DNA of 64,000 nt, from assembly GCF_000024025.1 (NCBI RefSeq), contig NC_013131.1:620001-684000 (forward strand), given 5' to 3'. Below the pieces are notes generated by a model. It was not told where the DNA came from. It did not search any database and worked only from the letters and a program-made list of their open reading frames with translations. The stretch comes from Catenulispora acidiphila DSM 44928. GTDB lineage: Bacteria > Actinomycetota > Actinomycetes > Streptomycetales > Catenulisporaceae. Below are positions 7,924-16,594 of this stretch, piece after piece (the first letter of the stretch is position 1; each line of letters begins with the position of its first letter). The translations under genes were made by a program, and so were the position numbers.

Positions 7924-9138
7924 CCTGTCCTTGCCGAGAACCTCGTCCGTGCTGGTCGGGGGAATATCCAGATCATGATGACGGTAATTGTCCGCCGGTG
8001 GGATCGTAAGTTCTCGTGTGCTTACGCTTCGCCTACGTGCTGCCCGTCCGCGTCGTCGCCGCGCTTCGATTGTGGCGGTGCGGCGACGATTACAAGACCA
8101 TCGAGATCCTGCTGCTCCGCCACCAACTCGCGGTTTTGCAACGTCAACTCGCCGCGACAGGAAAGCGTCCGCGGCCTGACTGGGCCGATCGCGCGATCAT
8201 CGCGCTGCTGCTTGGTCTGGTACCCAAAGCGCGCCGCGTTGGACTGCGTCTTTTCGTTACCCCAGACACCATCCTGCGCTGGCACCGCGACCTGCTGCGG
8301 CGACGCCGGGCGAAGAAGTCCCGCCCGAAGAACGGACGTCTGGCCACCCACCGGAATATCAAGACCCTGATTCCGCGCATGGCACGCCAGAATCCGGGAT
8401 GGGGCTACCGTCGGATCCACGGTGAGCTGGCGGGACTCGGCATCGCCGTCGCGGCCTCCACCGTCTGGGAGATCCTCAAGGAAGCCGGCGTCGACCCGGC
8501 ACCGCGACGCGGCTCGGTGACTTGGGCGAGCTTCCTGCGGTCCCAGGCCGAAGGAATTATTGCCGCCGACTCCTTCACAGCCGACCTCCTGGACGGCACA
8601 AAGGTGCACGTCCTGGCCGTCATCGAGCATGCCACCCGCAGGATCCGTATCCTCGGCAGTACGCTCCATCCGACCGGTGAGTGGACCACGCAGAGGCCCG
8701 TAACATGCTCATGGACCTCGACGACGCTGCTACCACGGTGAAGTTCCTGATCCGCGACCGCGGATCCAACTTCACCAAAGCCTTCGACACCGTCCTGGCC
8801 GACGCCGGCATCCCTACCGTGTTGTGCAACGTGCGAACCCCACGCATGAACGCGATCACGGAACGCTGGATCGGATCCGTCCGCCGCGAACTCCTGAACC
8901 GCACCCTGATCTGGAACCACGAACATCTCCGCCAGATCCTGCGCGACTACGAGTTCCACCACAACACCCACCGGCCGCACATGGGCCTGTCCGGAGCCGC
9001 CCCGCTCAAGCCGCTGCCGCCGGACATCACCGATCTCGACGCTTTCCGAGTCCGACGAACCCGCCGCGCGGGCGGCGTCATCAACGAGTATCGAACAGTC
9101 GCTTGACCAGCATGGATGAGCTTTTCGGCAAGGACAGG
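7924..9138 (+). mobile_element. Insertion sequence B (DDE/rve transposase type)
   Basis: A 1,215-bp element with 34-bp inverted repeats that differ at four positions: CCTGTCCTTGCCGAGAA at 7924 and, on the other strand from 9138, CCTGTCCTTGCCGAAAA. No target-site duplication is visible. The right end abuts a truncated integrase gene, so the insertion (or a later deletion) removed the integrase N-terminus. Confidence 0.8.
8016..9106 (+). pseudogene. Transposase of insertion sequence B, frameshifted
   Basis: The coding sequence starts at GTG 8016 (MCLRFAYVLPV) and runs through HQLAVLQRQLAATGKR, ILRWHRDLLRRRR and GWGYRRIHGELAGLG into TWASFLRSQAEGIIAADSF. At about 8690 the frame shifts: the first frame ends in WTTQRPVTC, and the next carries ARNMLMDLDD, LIRDRGSNF and ERWIGSVRREL. 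One lost base in CAG-AGG explains it. All three acidic catalytic positions are present across the two halves. Confidence 0.8.
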
Positions 9139-9365
9139 CCGCAACCGTCCTGATCTTGCTTGAGATTTCATCCCGCGTTGTGATGGACCAAATGGGTTGG
9201 TCCAGCCCTCAGATGATCGAGCGGTACGGGCACGTCACCGATCGCAGGCGCCGCTCGCTGGCAGACCGGATAGACGGCTTCCTGGTCGGCTTGACGGACG
9301 CCGAGAAGGGGGACGCGGAGCCGGAGACGGATGACGCGGAGGAGACCGAGGAAGACCCCAACTGA
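9139..9365 (+). pseudogene. C-terminal stub of a tyrosine recombinase (integrase), first copy
   Basis: The stub is in frame from the edge of insertion sequence B and encodes VMDQMGWSSPQMIERYGHV, the last catalytic box of phage-type integrases (W/H position and catalytic Tyr in ERYGHV), then an acidic tail to the stop at 9365. The HxxR box and everything before it are gone. It lies 42 bp from a terminator and 69 bp from the attachment-site repeat, the usual place for an integrase of a tRNA-integrated element. Its twin is at 20097–20312. Confidence 0.8.
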
Positions 9366-9406
9366 GACGACAAGTGAGACCGGTCTGGAAGTAGGGCACG
9401 CAAAAG

Positions 9407-9436
9407 CTCCTCCGCTTGCGATGGCGGAGGGGTTTT
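9407..9436 (+). terminator. Rho-independent terminator after the first integrase stub
   Basis: The arms CTCCTCCGC (9407–9415) and GCGGAGGGG (9424–9432) enclose an 8-nt loop and are followed by TTTT. A near-identical copy lies at 21048–21077. Confidence 0.8.
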
Positions 9437-9507
9437 GACCTGCTATTTCATGTGCCTAACATGAGTGCGCACGAAGGGATTCGAACCCCTAACCTTCTGA
9501 TCCGTAG
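9434..9507. repeat. Attachment-site copy (att) with 3' part of tRNA-Arg
   Basis: These 74 bp are identical to 21075–21148. Bases 9466–9507 repeat the 3' 42 nt of the tRNA-Arg gene, from discriminator base to anticodon loop; beyond 9507 the sequence diverges from the tRNA. This marks the junction of an element that integrated into the tRNA-Arg gene. Similarity, with mismatches, extends leftward through the terminator. Confidence 0.9.
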
Positions 9508-9639
9508 GATCGTCAGGGGCTTGATGCAGAGCCTCTTTGACTATCCCTTCGTGCCCCAATTTCCTGTTTCGTCCTTGCGCTATCTCGCGACTAGTGCCGG
9601 TCATACGGGCCTGGTTTCGCACGGTTCCACGACATCCGC

Positions 9640-9939
9640 TCACATCCCGCTCACATCCCGCTCACACGCCAGGCCGTGGCGCCGTAGGTCGGCCTCGTAC
9701 CTACGTGCCGCATCATTTGCGGCTTGAGTGCGACGCCGTCGAGTGACCAAAGTTGGGCCAGCGTGAGCAACATGGTCATAACTAGTGACTGAGCTTAAGG
9801 TGGTATACCTCACCCGGTACTTCTGGAGCTCTGGCGCCTCGTTAACCTTTGCCGCTCCCCAGACGATCTTGAGTTCTACTTTAAGACTACGGTCGGGAGC
9901 GTTCCCGACTGTCGGATAGCGGGTCAGTAGCGGGCTCAT
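9640..9939 (-). CDS. Hypothetical protein at the island edge
   Basis: A 99-residue reading frame starts at ATG 9939 with a strong ribosome site (GGAGAGGG) directly upstream. The N-terminal half is plausible as a small beta-rich protein (LKVELKIVWGAAKV) and the C-terminal half is basic and helical (TRRRRTQAANDAARRYEADL). I recognise no family. It is the first possible gene inside the island next to the attachment site. Codon bias is weak and the call may be wrong. Confidence 0.35.
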   Translation of the reverse strand: MSPLLTRYPTVGNAPDRSLKVELKIVWGAAKVNEAPELQKYRVRYTTLSSVTSYDHVAHAGPTLVTRRRRTQAANDAARRYEADLRRHGLACERDVSGM

Positions 9940-10057
9940 GGCCCTCTCCGTCCACTAATACGCTCTGGCTGCGCTGCGAGGCCGAGCGATGGTGCCGACA
10001 GGGCTGAGGAATCGCACGTCAGTGCGACGCCCCACTGAGACGGAAGTGGAGAGCAGC

Positions 10058-10105
10058 GTGGACATATGCGAGATGACGTACGGTGCGGTCGGGGAGTCCT
10101 CATGA
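10058..10105 (+). CDS. Possible 15-codon leader peptide
   Basis: A GTG at 10058 preceded by GGAGAGCAGC opens a 15-codon frame (VDICEMTYGAVGESS). Its TGA overlaps the ATG of the cysteine desulfurase gene at 10102 (ATGA). It could couple translation of the operon's first gene or be chance. Confidence 0.2.
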   Translation: MDICEMTYGAVGESS

Positions 10106-11304
10106 CCCTACGCACTTCTCCGCCCCATCCCGGGCTGGCCGGCGGGCCGGTCTACCTGGACTACAACGCCACGACCCCCGTTGACCCACGCGTCGCGGAC
10201 GCGATGGTGCCCCACCTCACGTATCTGTTCGGCAATCCGTCCAGCAGCCATGCCTACGGCGCCGGGCCCAGGACGGCGATGCAGCGGGCGCGCGGGCAGG
10301 TTGCAGCCGTGATCGGTGCTCGGTCGGAGGGGGAGATCGTGTTCACTGGGTCGGGTTCGGAGGCTGACCTGCTCGCGCTGCGCGGTGCAGTTCTGGCCGC
10401 GGGGGGCCCGCGCCCGCATGTAATAACTCAGGTTACAGAACACCCGGCGGTTCTGGAGACGTGCAGCGCGCTCGAGCGCCTGCACGGGGCGCAGGTCACG
10501 GTGCTGCCGGTCGACGGGTACGGAATGCTCGAGCCGAGCACACTGGCCGCCGCCCTGGAGCGGCCGACTGCTCTGGTATCGGTCATGGCCGCCAACAACG
10601 AGACTGGCGCGTTGCAACCGATCGCCGAACTGGCCGCGCTCGCCCACGCACGTGGGGCGTTGTTCCACTGCGACGCGGCTCAAGCCGTTGGGAAGATCGC
10701 GCTCGACGTGCGTGCCCTGGGGGTGGATCTCCTCACCATTGTCGGACACAAGATGTATGCGCCTAAGGGTGTCGCCGCGCTGTACGTGAGGGAAGGCGTC
10801 AGGTTGGAACCGGTCGTCTACGGCGGCGGCCAGGAACGTGCACTGCGATCCGGCACCGAGAGCGTTGCCCTGGCCGTGGCTCTCGGTGCCGCGGCCGAGC
10901 TTGTGGTCGAGGACCTCGCGCATAACGAGCCCGCTCGTGTCGCCGCTCTGCGCGATGAGTTGCACCGGCTTCTGACCGCCGGTTGGCCGGGCCGTGTCCG
11001 CCTCAACGGCCCTGACGCGGCCCGCCTGCCGAACACGCTTAATGTCAGCATTGACGGGGTCCGCGGGTACGAAATGCTCGCTTCCGTGCCTGACGTTGCG
11101 GCGTCCACCGGTTCGGCCTGCCACAGCGGCGACCACACCACCCCATCGGCTGTCCTGACTGCCATGGGCTTCGACGAAGACCGTGCGTTGGGGTCCGTCC
11201 GCCTCTCACTGGGGCGCTGGAGTACTCGGCGAGAGGTTGAGAAGGCGGCGCGCGCGCTAATCGGGCATAAGTTGCCAAATAGGGATGAAGCTCCGCCACG
11301 ATAG
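10102..11304 (+). CDS. NifS/IscS-like cysteine desulfurase
   Basis: A 400-residue class-V pyridoxal-phosphate enzyme. It starts at ATG 10102, 5 nt after GGGGAG. Motifs in order: VYLDYNATTPVDPRV, GNPSSSHAYG, FTGSGSEAD, MAANNETGALQPI, HCDAAQAVGKI, VGHKMYAPKGVAALYV (the PLP-binding Lys after His) and ASTGSACHSGDHTTP with the active-site Cys. Length is normal for NifS/IscS. The family removes sulfur from cysteine as a persulfide, and many members also release selenium from selenocysteine. As first gene of an operon with selD, a TusA-like domain and a methylthiotransferase, it most likely supplies sulfur or selenium to that pathway; this is inference. The stop is TAG, 127 bp before the peptide gene. 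Confidence 0.88.
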   Translation: MTLRTSPPHPGLAGGPVYLDYNATTPVDPRVADAMVPHLTYLFGNPSSSHAYGAGPRTAMQRARGQVAAVIGARSEGEIVFTGSGSEADLLALRGAVLAAGGPRPHVITQVTEHPAVLETCSALERLHGAQVTVLPVDGYGMLEPSTLAAALERPTALVSVMAANNETGALQPIAELAALAHARGALFHCDAAQAVGKIALDVRALGVDLLTIVGHKMYAPKGVAALYVREGVRLEPVVYGGGQERALRSGTESVALAVALGAAAELVVEDLAHNEPARVAALRDELHRLLTAGWPGRVRLNGPDAARLPNTLNVSIDGVRGYEMLASVPDVAASTGSACHSGDHTTPSAVLTAMGFDEDRALGSVRLSLGRWSTRREVEKAARALIGHKLPNRDEAPPR

Positions 11305-11431
11305 GCAAGTTGGCGACCCAGCGGTCTTGACCGTTTCCTTCGCAGAATCCTGTCTCTCTGCCGTTCCTTCTCAGGGCCCTGTCTGCTACCGTCACCAAAA
11401 GTTGCTGCCTAGGTAGTGGAGGGGAGGAACT

Positions 11432-11578
11432 ATGTCGACGATCGAGCAGTTGGCTGAGGCGGCTCGCAAGAGCCAGAAGAACAAGGCGCTGGCCAAGAGC
11501 GAGCCGCGCGACGGTCGCATTCTCGACAGCCCTACTTGATGACCGATCTGCTGTCCGTGTGACAGCCCGTCGGCCTAG
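11432..11578 (+). CDS. Candidate selenocysteine-containing precursor peptide
   Basis: A strong ribosome site (GGAGGGGAGGA) precedes ATG 11432. Read to the first UGA (11537–11539) it gives 35 residues: a helical, Lys-rich N-terminus ([18 protein letters not shown]) and the tail [10 protein letters not shown]. The stop is a tandem UGA-UGA. In the same frame the sequence goes on as [11 protein letters not shown] and ends at UAG 11576, giving 48 residues with two Sec and three Cys if both UGAs are decoded. Three Cys codons in five positions is unusual for this GC-rich DNA. The tail resembles the RimO target loop of ribosomal protein S12. selD and selA lie in the same operon. The short form is certain as a reading frame; its role as a modified peptide and the Sec reading are inference. 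Confidence 0.6.
11543..11573 (+). promoter_or_regulatory. Candidate bacterial SECIS hairpin
   Basis: The lower stem CCGA (11543–11546) pairs with TCGG (11570–11573). The upper stem GCTGTC (11550–11555) pairs with GACAGC (11561–11566), extended by a possible U·G pair at 11549/11569. A small internal loop with unpaired U lies between the stems. The 5-nt apical loop CGUGU has G in its second position. The loop starts 16 nt after the first UGA and 13 nt after the second. Known bacterial SECIS elements sit directly downstream of the Sec UGA, inside the coding region, and have a G near the start of the apical loop. The fit is good but such hairpins are not rare by chance. Confidence 0.45.
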
Positions 11579-11694
11579 GGCCAGAGCAGATGAGAGTCTG
11601 CCGGAGAGCATCTCAGTACTTTGCGCGGTCCCAGCCGCCGTCGTGCTGGGGCCGCGTGGGGTTCGACAGCTTTCAACCAGTTAAACGGGGTATC

Positions 11695-13119
11695 ATGGCG
11701 GCTAGTCGTGGCACGGTATCGCTCGTCACATTGGGCTGCGGACGAAACGAAGTCGATTCCGAGGAGCTCGCGGCTCGTCTCGAGTCGGCAGGGTGGGAAC
11801 TCGCCGATCCTGACTCCGTCCCGGGTGAGTCTGACATCATCGTAGTCAATACCTGCGGCTTCATAGAATCGGCGAAGAAGACGTCGCTGGAGACGCTTGT
11901 CGCAGCGTCCAATGCCGAAGCGAAAGTAGTAGCCGTAGGCTGTGTGGCCGAGCGCTACGGCAAGAGGCTTGCCGAGGCCCTGCCGGAGGTCGACGCTGTA
12001 CTGTCCTTCGACGATTATCCCGACATATCACAGCGCCTCGACGATGTCGTGCGAGGGAAGAAGCACGAGTCCCACACGCCGCGCGACCGCCGGCGTCTGC
12101 TTCCAATTGCGCCCGTGGATCGTGCGAACAACAGCAGCGTGGTGGCACCGGGCCACGGAATAGTCAGGCAGGACTCCGAAGCTGGTTTGGGCGGCTCTAT
12201 CTTCCTGCGGAAGCGACTGGGCGGCGGAGGCCCACTGGGTGACGGAGTGGTTGCACCGCTGAAGCTAGCCTCCGGCTGTGATCGTCGGTGCTCGTTCTGC
12301 GCCATACCTTCGTTCAGAGGTGCCTTCATCTCGCGCACCCCCGATGACATCGTTGCCGAAGCCGAATGGCTCGCTGACGCTGGCGTTCGTGAACTGATTC
12401 TCGTTAGCGAGAACTCCACTTCGTACGGCAAGGACTTCGGCGACCTCCAAGCCTTAGAGAAGCTGTTGCCGAGGCTCACATCCCTGGTGAGTCGCGTTCG
12501 GATCAGCTACCTTCAGCCGGCCGAGCTTCGTCCCACGCTCATTGAAGCCATAGGGGGCATCCCCGGTGTCGCGTCATATTTCGACTTGTCGTTCCAGCAT
12601 GCCAGCGGCCCCGTCTTGCGGAGGATGCGCCGCTTCGGTGATCGTGAGCGTTTCCTAGAACTGCTTGACAAGATCCGCGTTATCGCCCCCGAGGCCGGCA
12701 TGCGATCCAACTTCATCGTCGGCTTTCCAGGGGAGACAGAGGACGACTACGGCGAGGTCGAGAGGTTTGTCTCTGAGGCGAGGCTCGACGCGGTCGGTGT
12801 CTTCGGCTACTCCGACGAGGAGGGCACCGAAGCGTTGGGACTACCCGACAAGGTGGAGCAGTCTCAGATCGCAGATCGGGTCGCCAGGCTGACCGTGATC
12901 TCACGGAAGGCGATGGACGACCGCGCGGCGGAGAGGGTCGGCTCCGAGATCGAGGTCATTGTCAAGCATCCAGGCCGAGGTTGGGCAGCACATCAGGCAC
13001 CGGCTGTCGACGGATTCGTGACGCTGACGGGGAGCTCGTCAGAGGCCGGGGATGTCCTGCGTGCGCGAGTCACCGGACAGGACGGCGCGAACCTCATCGC
13101 CGAAGCACTCGCGAAATAA
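11695..13119 (+). CDS. RimO-like radical-SAM methylthiotransferase
   Basis: A 474-residue protein with full methylthiotransferase architecture. The N-terminal domain has its three cluster Cys ([36 protein letters not shown]). The radical-SAM core has [15 protein letters not shown], then [28 protein letters not shown] and [19 protein letters not shown]. The C-terminal ~65 residues form a TRAM domain. It closely resembles streptomycete RimO, which methylthiolates an Asp of ribosomal protein S12. Here, however, it sits in an accessory operon just after a peptide with an S12-like target loop, so I read it as a paralogue acting on that peptide. ATG 11695 follows ACGGGG; an in-frame ATG at 11590 would add 35 unlikely residues. 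Confidence 0.85.
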   Translation: MAASRGTVSLVTLGCGRNEVDSEELAARLESAGWELADPDSVPGESDIIVVNTCGFIESAKKTSLETLVAASNAEAKVVAVGCVAERYGKRLAEALPEVDAVLSFDDYPDISQRLDDVVRGKKHESHTPRDRRRLLPIAPVDRANNSSVVAPGHGIVRQDSEAGLGGSIFLRKRLGGGGPLGDGVVAPLKLASGCDRRCSFCAIPSFRGAFISRTPDDIVAEAEWLADAGVRELILVSENSTSYGKDFGDLQALEKLLPRLTSLVSRVRISYLQPAELRPTLIEAIGGIPGVASYFDLSFQHASGPVLRRMRRFGDRERFLELLDKIRVIAPEAGMRSNFIVGFPGETEDDYGEVERFVSEARLDAVGVFGYSDEEGTEALGLPDKVEQSQIADRVARLTVISRKAMDDRAAERVGSEIEVIVKHPGRGWAAHQAPAVDGFVTLTGSSSEAGDVLRARVTGQDGANLIAEALAK

Positions 13120-13146
13120 CCGACGATAGCAGCGACAGCACCCGAC

Positions 13147-14406
13147 ATGACAGCTCAAGCAATAGTGAGCGATCAACGGCAATCCAACTATCGTCAGGTA
13201 TTCGCGATACGCGAGTTTCGATACGTCTTCACGGCGCACTCGGCATCAATGCTGGGCTCCGTGGTCACCGATGTCTCGCTATCCGTCCTCGTCCTCGAGC
13301 GTACGGGATCCCCGTTTCTGGCTGCGCTGACGTTCGCGTTGGGATTCATGCCCTATGCCTTCGCAGGCACGTTGCTCGCCGGGATAGGAGACAGGTATCC
13401 GGCACGACTGCTCCTTGTGACGTGCAATTGCGTATCCGCGGCGACAGTTGCCGTCATGGCCATGCCATTTACGCCAATTTGGGCACTAATTGTTCTGAGA
13501 TTCGCCGCCTCGACAATACAGCCAATCTTCACGTCGGCGCGAGCAGCGAGTCTTCCTGAGTTTCTAAAAGGGGACCGCTATACACTCGGACGGTCGATCC
13601 TGCGAATAGTGAACCAGAGTACACAGATTATCGGTTATGCAACCGGCGGCCTACTCCTGTTGGTTATTCAGCCTCGCCAGGCGCTATGGATCGACGCCGC
13701 AAGTTTCGCTGTATCGGCTGTCCTGCTCCGTGTGGGGACCGTGGGTCGTCCGGCCCGCATCACCGATCGCAAGGCGCAAGGCACACTGATCCGCGAGTCG
13801 CTGTCCGGCGCGCGGGCCGTGGTGAGGCAACCACGTATCAGGGCACTGTTGTTCCTATGGTGGACGGCCCCGGCGCTTGCCGGTATACCCGAAGGGCTGG
13901 CGGCACCGTACGTGCGGCAGATACACGCGGCATCAGTCAGCGTTGGCCTCCTCATGGCGTCCGCAGCTGTCGGCACTATCGGAGGCGAGGTGGCGATCGG
14001 CACGCTGGTCGGCCCTGCGCGCCGGATGCGGTTGGTGGTTCCTCTGGCCAGCTGTTCGCTTCTTCCTTTGGCGGTGTTTGTCCTCCGGCCGGACGTGATC
14101 GTGGCGATTGCCCTGATGGGGCTGACCGGGGTGGCCGACGCATACATGCTGGGTTTGGATCAGTGGTTCTTGGAAGCGGTGCCTGACGAACTGCGCGCCC
14201 AGGCCTTCAGCATCATGTTCGCAGGGATCATGCTCACACAGGGGCTGACCATTAGCATCGGCGGCTTGGCGGCCGAATTCGCCGCCCCGAGTTTGGTAAT
14301 TGCGATCTCTGCAGCCGTGGGAACGGTCGTGATCGCCCTTGTCTGCAGATCGGTTCTCCGAACTGCTCCTTCTCCCTCAAGCGAGGAGTCGATAAGTGTC
14401 GGTTGA
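13147..14406 (+). CDS. MFS transporter, probable exporter
   Basis: A 419-residue protein with about twelve membrane segments and the layout of MFS drug-efflux proteins. It begins with a ~40-residue cytoplasmic N-terminus before the first helix (VLVLERTGSPFLAALTFALG region). It lies 27 bp after the methylthiotransferase gene, and its end overlaps the start of selD by 11 bp, so it belongs to the same transcript. In an operon with a small peptide and modifying enzymes the simplest role is export of the product or self-resistance. That is inference; nothing in the sequence shows the substrate. Confidence 0.82.
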   Translation: MTAQAIVSDQRQSNYRQVFAIREFRYVFTAHSASMLGSVVTDVSLSVLVLERTGSPFLAALTFALGFMPYAFAGTLLAGIGDRYPARLLLVTCNCVSAATVAVMAMPFTPIWALIVLRFAASTIQPIFTSARAASLPEFLKGDRYTLGRSILRIVNQSTQIIGYATGGLLLLVIQPRQALWIDAASFAVSAVLLRVGTVGRPARITDRKAQGTLIRESLSGARAVVRQPRIRALLFLWWTAPALAGIPEGLAAPYVRQIHAASVSVGLLMASAAVGTIGGEVAIGTLVGPARRMRLVVPLASCSLLPLAVFVLRPDVIVAIALMGLTGVADAYMLGLDQWFLEAVPDELRAQAFSIMFAGIMLTQGLTISIGGLAAEFAAPSLVIAISAAVGTVVIALVCRSVLRTAPSPSSEESISVG

Positions 14407-15424
14407 CGTCGAACAGCCGTCCGGTGAAGTGACCCGGCGGCTGACCCAGTATGCGCACGGTGGCGGCTGTGCCTGCAAGATCCCGCCTGGCGAGCTCGAA
14501 AGCGTGGTGGCGCAACTCGCCGCCGCGGAGCCCGCGAAAAGTCCGTACGAGCTGTTGGTCGGCCTCGAGACCGGTGACGACGCAGCCGTCGTCCGTTTGA
14601 CTGGCGATACCGCGATCATCTCTACCGCGGACTTCTTCACTCCCGTAGTGGACGATGCCTATGACTGGGGTCGGATCGCCGCGACGAACGCCCTATCCGA
14701 CGTCTACGCCATGGGTGGCACGCCGGTTACCGCAGTGAACCTCTTGTCCTGGCCTCGGGACGTACTTCCTCTGGAGTTAGTTGCCGAGGTTCTGCGGGGT
14801 TGTCTTGATGTGACCCGTGCCGCCGGGTGTCACCTAGCAGGCGGCCACAGTGTGGACGACCCCGAGCCCAAGTACGGGATGGCGGTCACTGGTGTCGCCG
14901 ATGCACGACGGCTCCTGCGCAATGACGCAGCCACGCCGGGCCTGCCCCTAACCCTCACCAAGCCGCTGGGCATCGGAGTACTCAATAGCCGTCACAAAGC
15001 GACGGGGGAGGTTTTCCCCCAGGCGGTCGATGCGATGACGACCCTGAATGCCGATGCCGCGACCGCGGCGCTCGCGGCTGGTGCGACGTGCGCGACGGAC
15101 GTCACCGGCTTCGGACTGCTCGGCCATCTCTACAAGTTGGTGCGGGCTAGCGGTGTGACAGCGGTGATCGACCCAGGCGCTGTCCCGTATCTCGAGGGCG
15201 CACGCCGGGCTGCGCTCGACGGATTCGTCAGCGGCGGAACCAGGCGGAATCTCGCCTGGGTTAACGAGCACGTTGCCTGGGGGAGTGGCGTTGATGAGGT
15301 TGAACGGCTGCTACTCGCTGATGCACAGACCTCTGGCGGCCTGCTGATCGTCGGCGAGGTACCAGGGTTCCCCGTCATCGGTGAGCTCGTGCTGGCTGGC
15401 CCGCGATCTCTTGTCATCGGCTGA
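14396..15424 (+). CDS. selD: Selenide, water dikinase (selenophosphate synthetase)
   Basis: A 342-residue protein starting at GTG 14396, 7 nt after GAGGAG. The N-terminus has RLTQYAHGGGCACKIPP, the SelD glycine-rich loop with the catalytic Cys and the following Lys; the enzyme uses Cys, not selenocysteine. Next come LVGLETGDDAAVVRL, ADFFTPVVDDAYDWGRIAA, NALSDVYAMGG, HLAGGHSVDDPEPKYG and CATDVTGFGLLGHL, all SelD hallmarks, and length is normal. It makes selenophosphate from selenide and ATP, the selenium donor for selenocysteine and for selenium-containing metabolites. Overlap with the transporter gene shows it belongs to the operon. Presence of selA downstream favours the selenocysteine route. 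Confidence 0.95.
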   Translation: MSVDVEQPSGEVTRRLTQYAHGGGCACKIPPGELESVVAQLAAAEPAKSPYELLVGLETGDDAAVVRLTGDTAIISTADFFTPVVDDAYDWGRIAATNALSDVYAMGGTPVTAVNLLSWPRDVLPLELVAEVLRGCLDVTRAAGCHLAGGHSVDDPEPKYGMAVTGVADARRLLRNDAATPGLPLTLTKPLGIGVLNSRHKATGEVFPQAVDAMTTLNADAATAALAAGATCATDVTGFGLLGHLYKLVRASGVTAVIDPGAVPYLEGARRAALDGFVSGGTRRNLAWVNEHVAWGSGVDEVERLLLADAQTSGGLLIVGEVPGFPVIGELVLAGPRSLVIG

Positions 15425-15460
15425 GTGTGACCTGCTTCGATCTGAGAGAGGGAGAAGAAA

Positions 15461-16594
15461 ATGATGTTCGACAGGGAGCTTCTCGACACGATAGTCAACG
15501 AGGTGGTGGCTCCGGCTGCGGCCGAGGTTGACACGAACGCGGCATTCCCCCGCGAGGGAGTGGATGCGCTGGCCCGGGCCGGGGTGTTGGGCCTCACGGT
15601 GCCGAAGCAGTTCGGAGGCGCGGGTGAAGGCCTACGTTCGGCTGTGAATGTCATTCGGACGCTGTCCTCGGCGTGTGGATCGACCGCCATGGTTGTCGCG
15701 ATGCACTACAGCGGGACAGCGGTCCTCGCATCGCAGGAACGTGCCGATGTGCTTCAGGACATAGGCGATGGCCGGCACCTAACCACGTTGGCGTTCTCCG
15801 AAGTCGGTTCGCGCAGTCACTTCTGGGCACCGCTGAGCACTGCGAAGGCTGACGGGGACGACGTCCTGCTTGATGCTAGGAAGAGCTGGGTGACGTCCGC
15901 CAGCCAAGCCGACAGCTACGTTTGGTCGAGCCGGCCGATGGCGGCCGATGGCCCTATGTCGCTGTGGTTCGTGCCCTCAGACACCCCCGGGCTGTCGATT
16001 CCCCGAGCGTTTGACGGTATGGGATTGCGGGGTAACGACTCGTCACCCGTGACGGCGGACGGGGTCAGGGTGTCCCAGACTTCTCTGCTCGGCGACGATG
16101 GCAAGGGATTCGACTTGGCCATGGCGGCGGCATTGCCAGTCTTCCTCGTGCTTAATGCCGCAGCTGGGATCGGATTGATGGACGCCCTGCTCGCCGAGGC
16201 GGTCAAGCACCTCTCCGCAACTAGGCTCGACCACCTGAACCAGTCGCTCGCCCAGCAATCGCCGGCGCGGCTGACGCTCGCCCGGATGCGGATCGAGGCC
16301 GACCGGACACGGTGTCTGCTCGATGAGACGCTATCCGCGCTCGAACAGGAACGCCCCGACGCACAGCTGTTTCTGTTGGAAGTGAAGGCGGCCACGGACG
16401 AGTCGGCCGCGCTCGTCGCGGACCTCGCGATGAAGGTGTGTGGAGGCGCCGCATTCCGCAAGGAGTTGGGGATCGAGCGGCGCTTCCGCGACTCGCGCGC
16501 TGCACGGGTGATGGCCCCCACAACTGACGTACTCGAGGATTTCGTGGGGCGGGCGCTGTGCGGCCTCCCGCTGTTCGACGGGCCCGCCGCATGA
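15461..16594 (+). CDS. Acyl-CoA-dehydrogenase-like flavoprotein
   Basis: A 377-residue protein of the acyl-CoA dehydrogenase fold. The N-terminal helical domain (LLDTIVNEVVAPAAAEVD, PKQFGGAGEGL) is followed by the middle beta domain (TTLAFSEVGSRSHFW, WVTSASQADSYVW) and the C-terminal helical domain with CGGAAF. The start at 15461 follows the ribosome site GAGAGGGAGAAG. Members of this fold include desaturases and also FMN-dependent monooxygenases of the DszC kind. The catalytic Glu of true acyl-CoA dehydrogenases is not evident, so a peptide- or small-molecule oxidase is as likely. It ends ATGA-coupled to the next gene and shares the operon with selD. Confidence 0.8.
   Translation: MMFDRELLDTIVNEVVAPAAAEVDTNAAFPREGVDALARAGVLGLTVPKQFGGAGEGLRSAVNVIRTLSSACGSTAMVVAMHYSGTAVLASQERADVLQDIGDGRHLTTLAFSEVGSRSHFWAPLSTAKADGDDVLLDARKSWVTSASQADSYVWSSRPMAADGPMSLWFVPSDTPGLSIPRAFDGMGLRGNDSSPVTADGVRVSQTSLLGDDGKGFDLAMAAALPVFLVLNAAAGIGLMDALLAEAVKHLSATRLDHLNQSLAQQSPARLTLARMRIEADRTRCLLDETLSALEQERPDAQLFLLEVKAATDESAALVADLAMKVCGGAAFRKELGIERRFRDSRAARVMAPTTDVLEDFVGRALCGLPLFDGPAA

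Noticed and set aside
6222-9138. Programmed frameshifting in both degraded transposases
   Set aside because: The shifts lie at different places, lack a clear slippery heptamer, and the intact third copy encodes the protein in one frame.
14396-15424. Selenocysteine in SelD itself
   Set aside because: The catalytic position in HGGGCACK is encoded by a normal Cys codon and there is no in-frame UGA.
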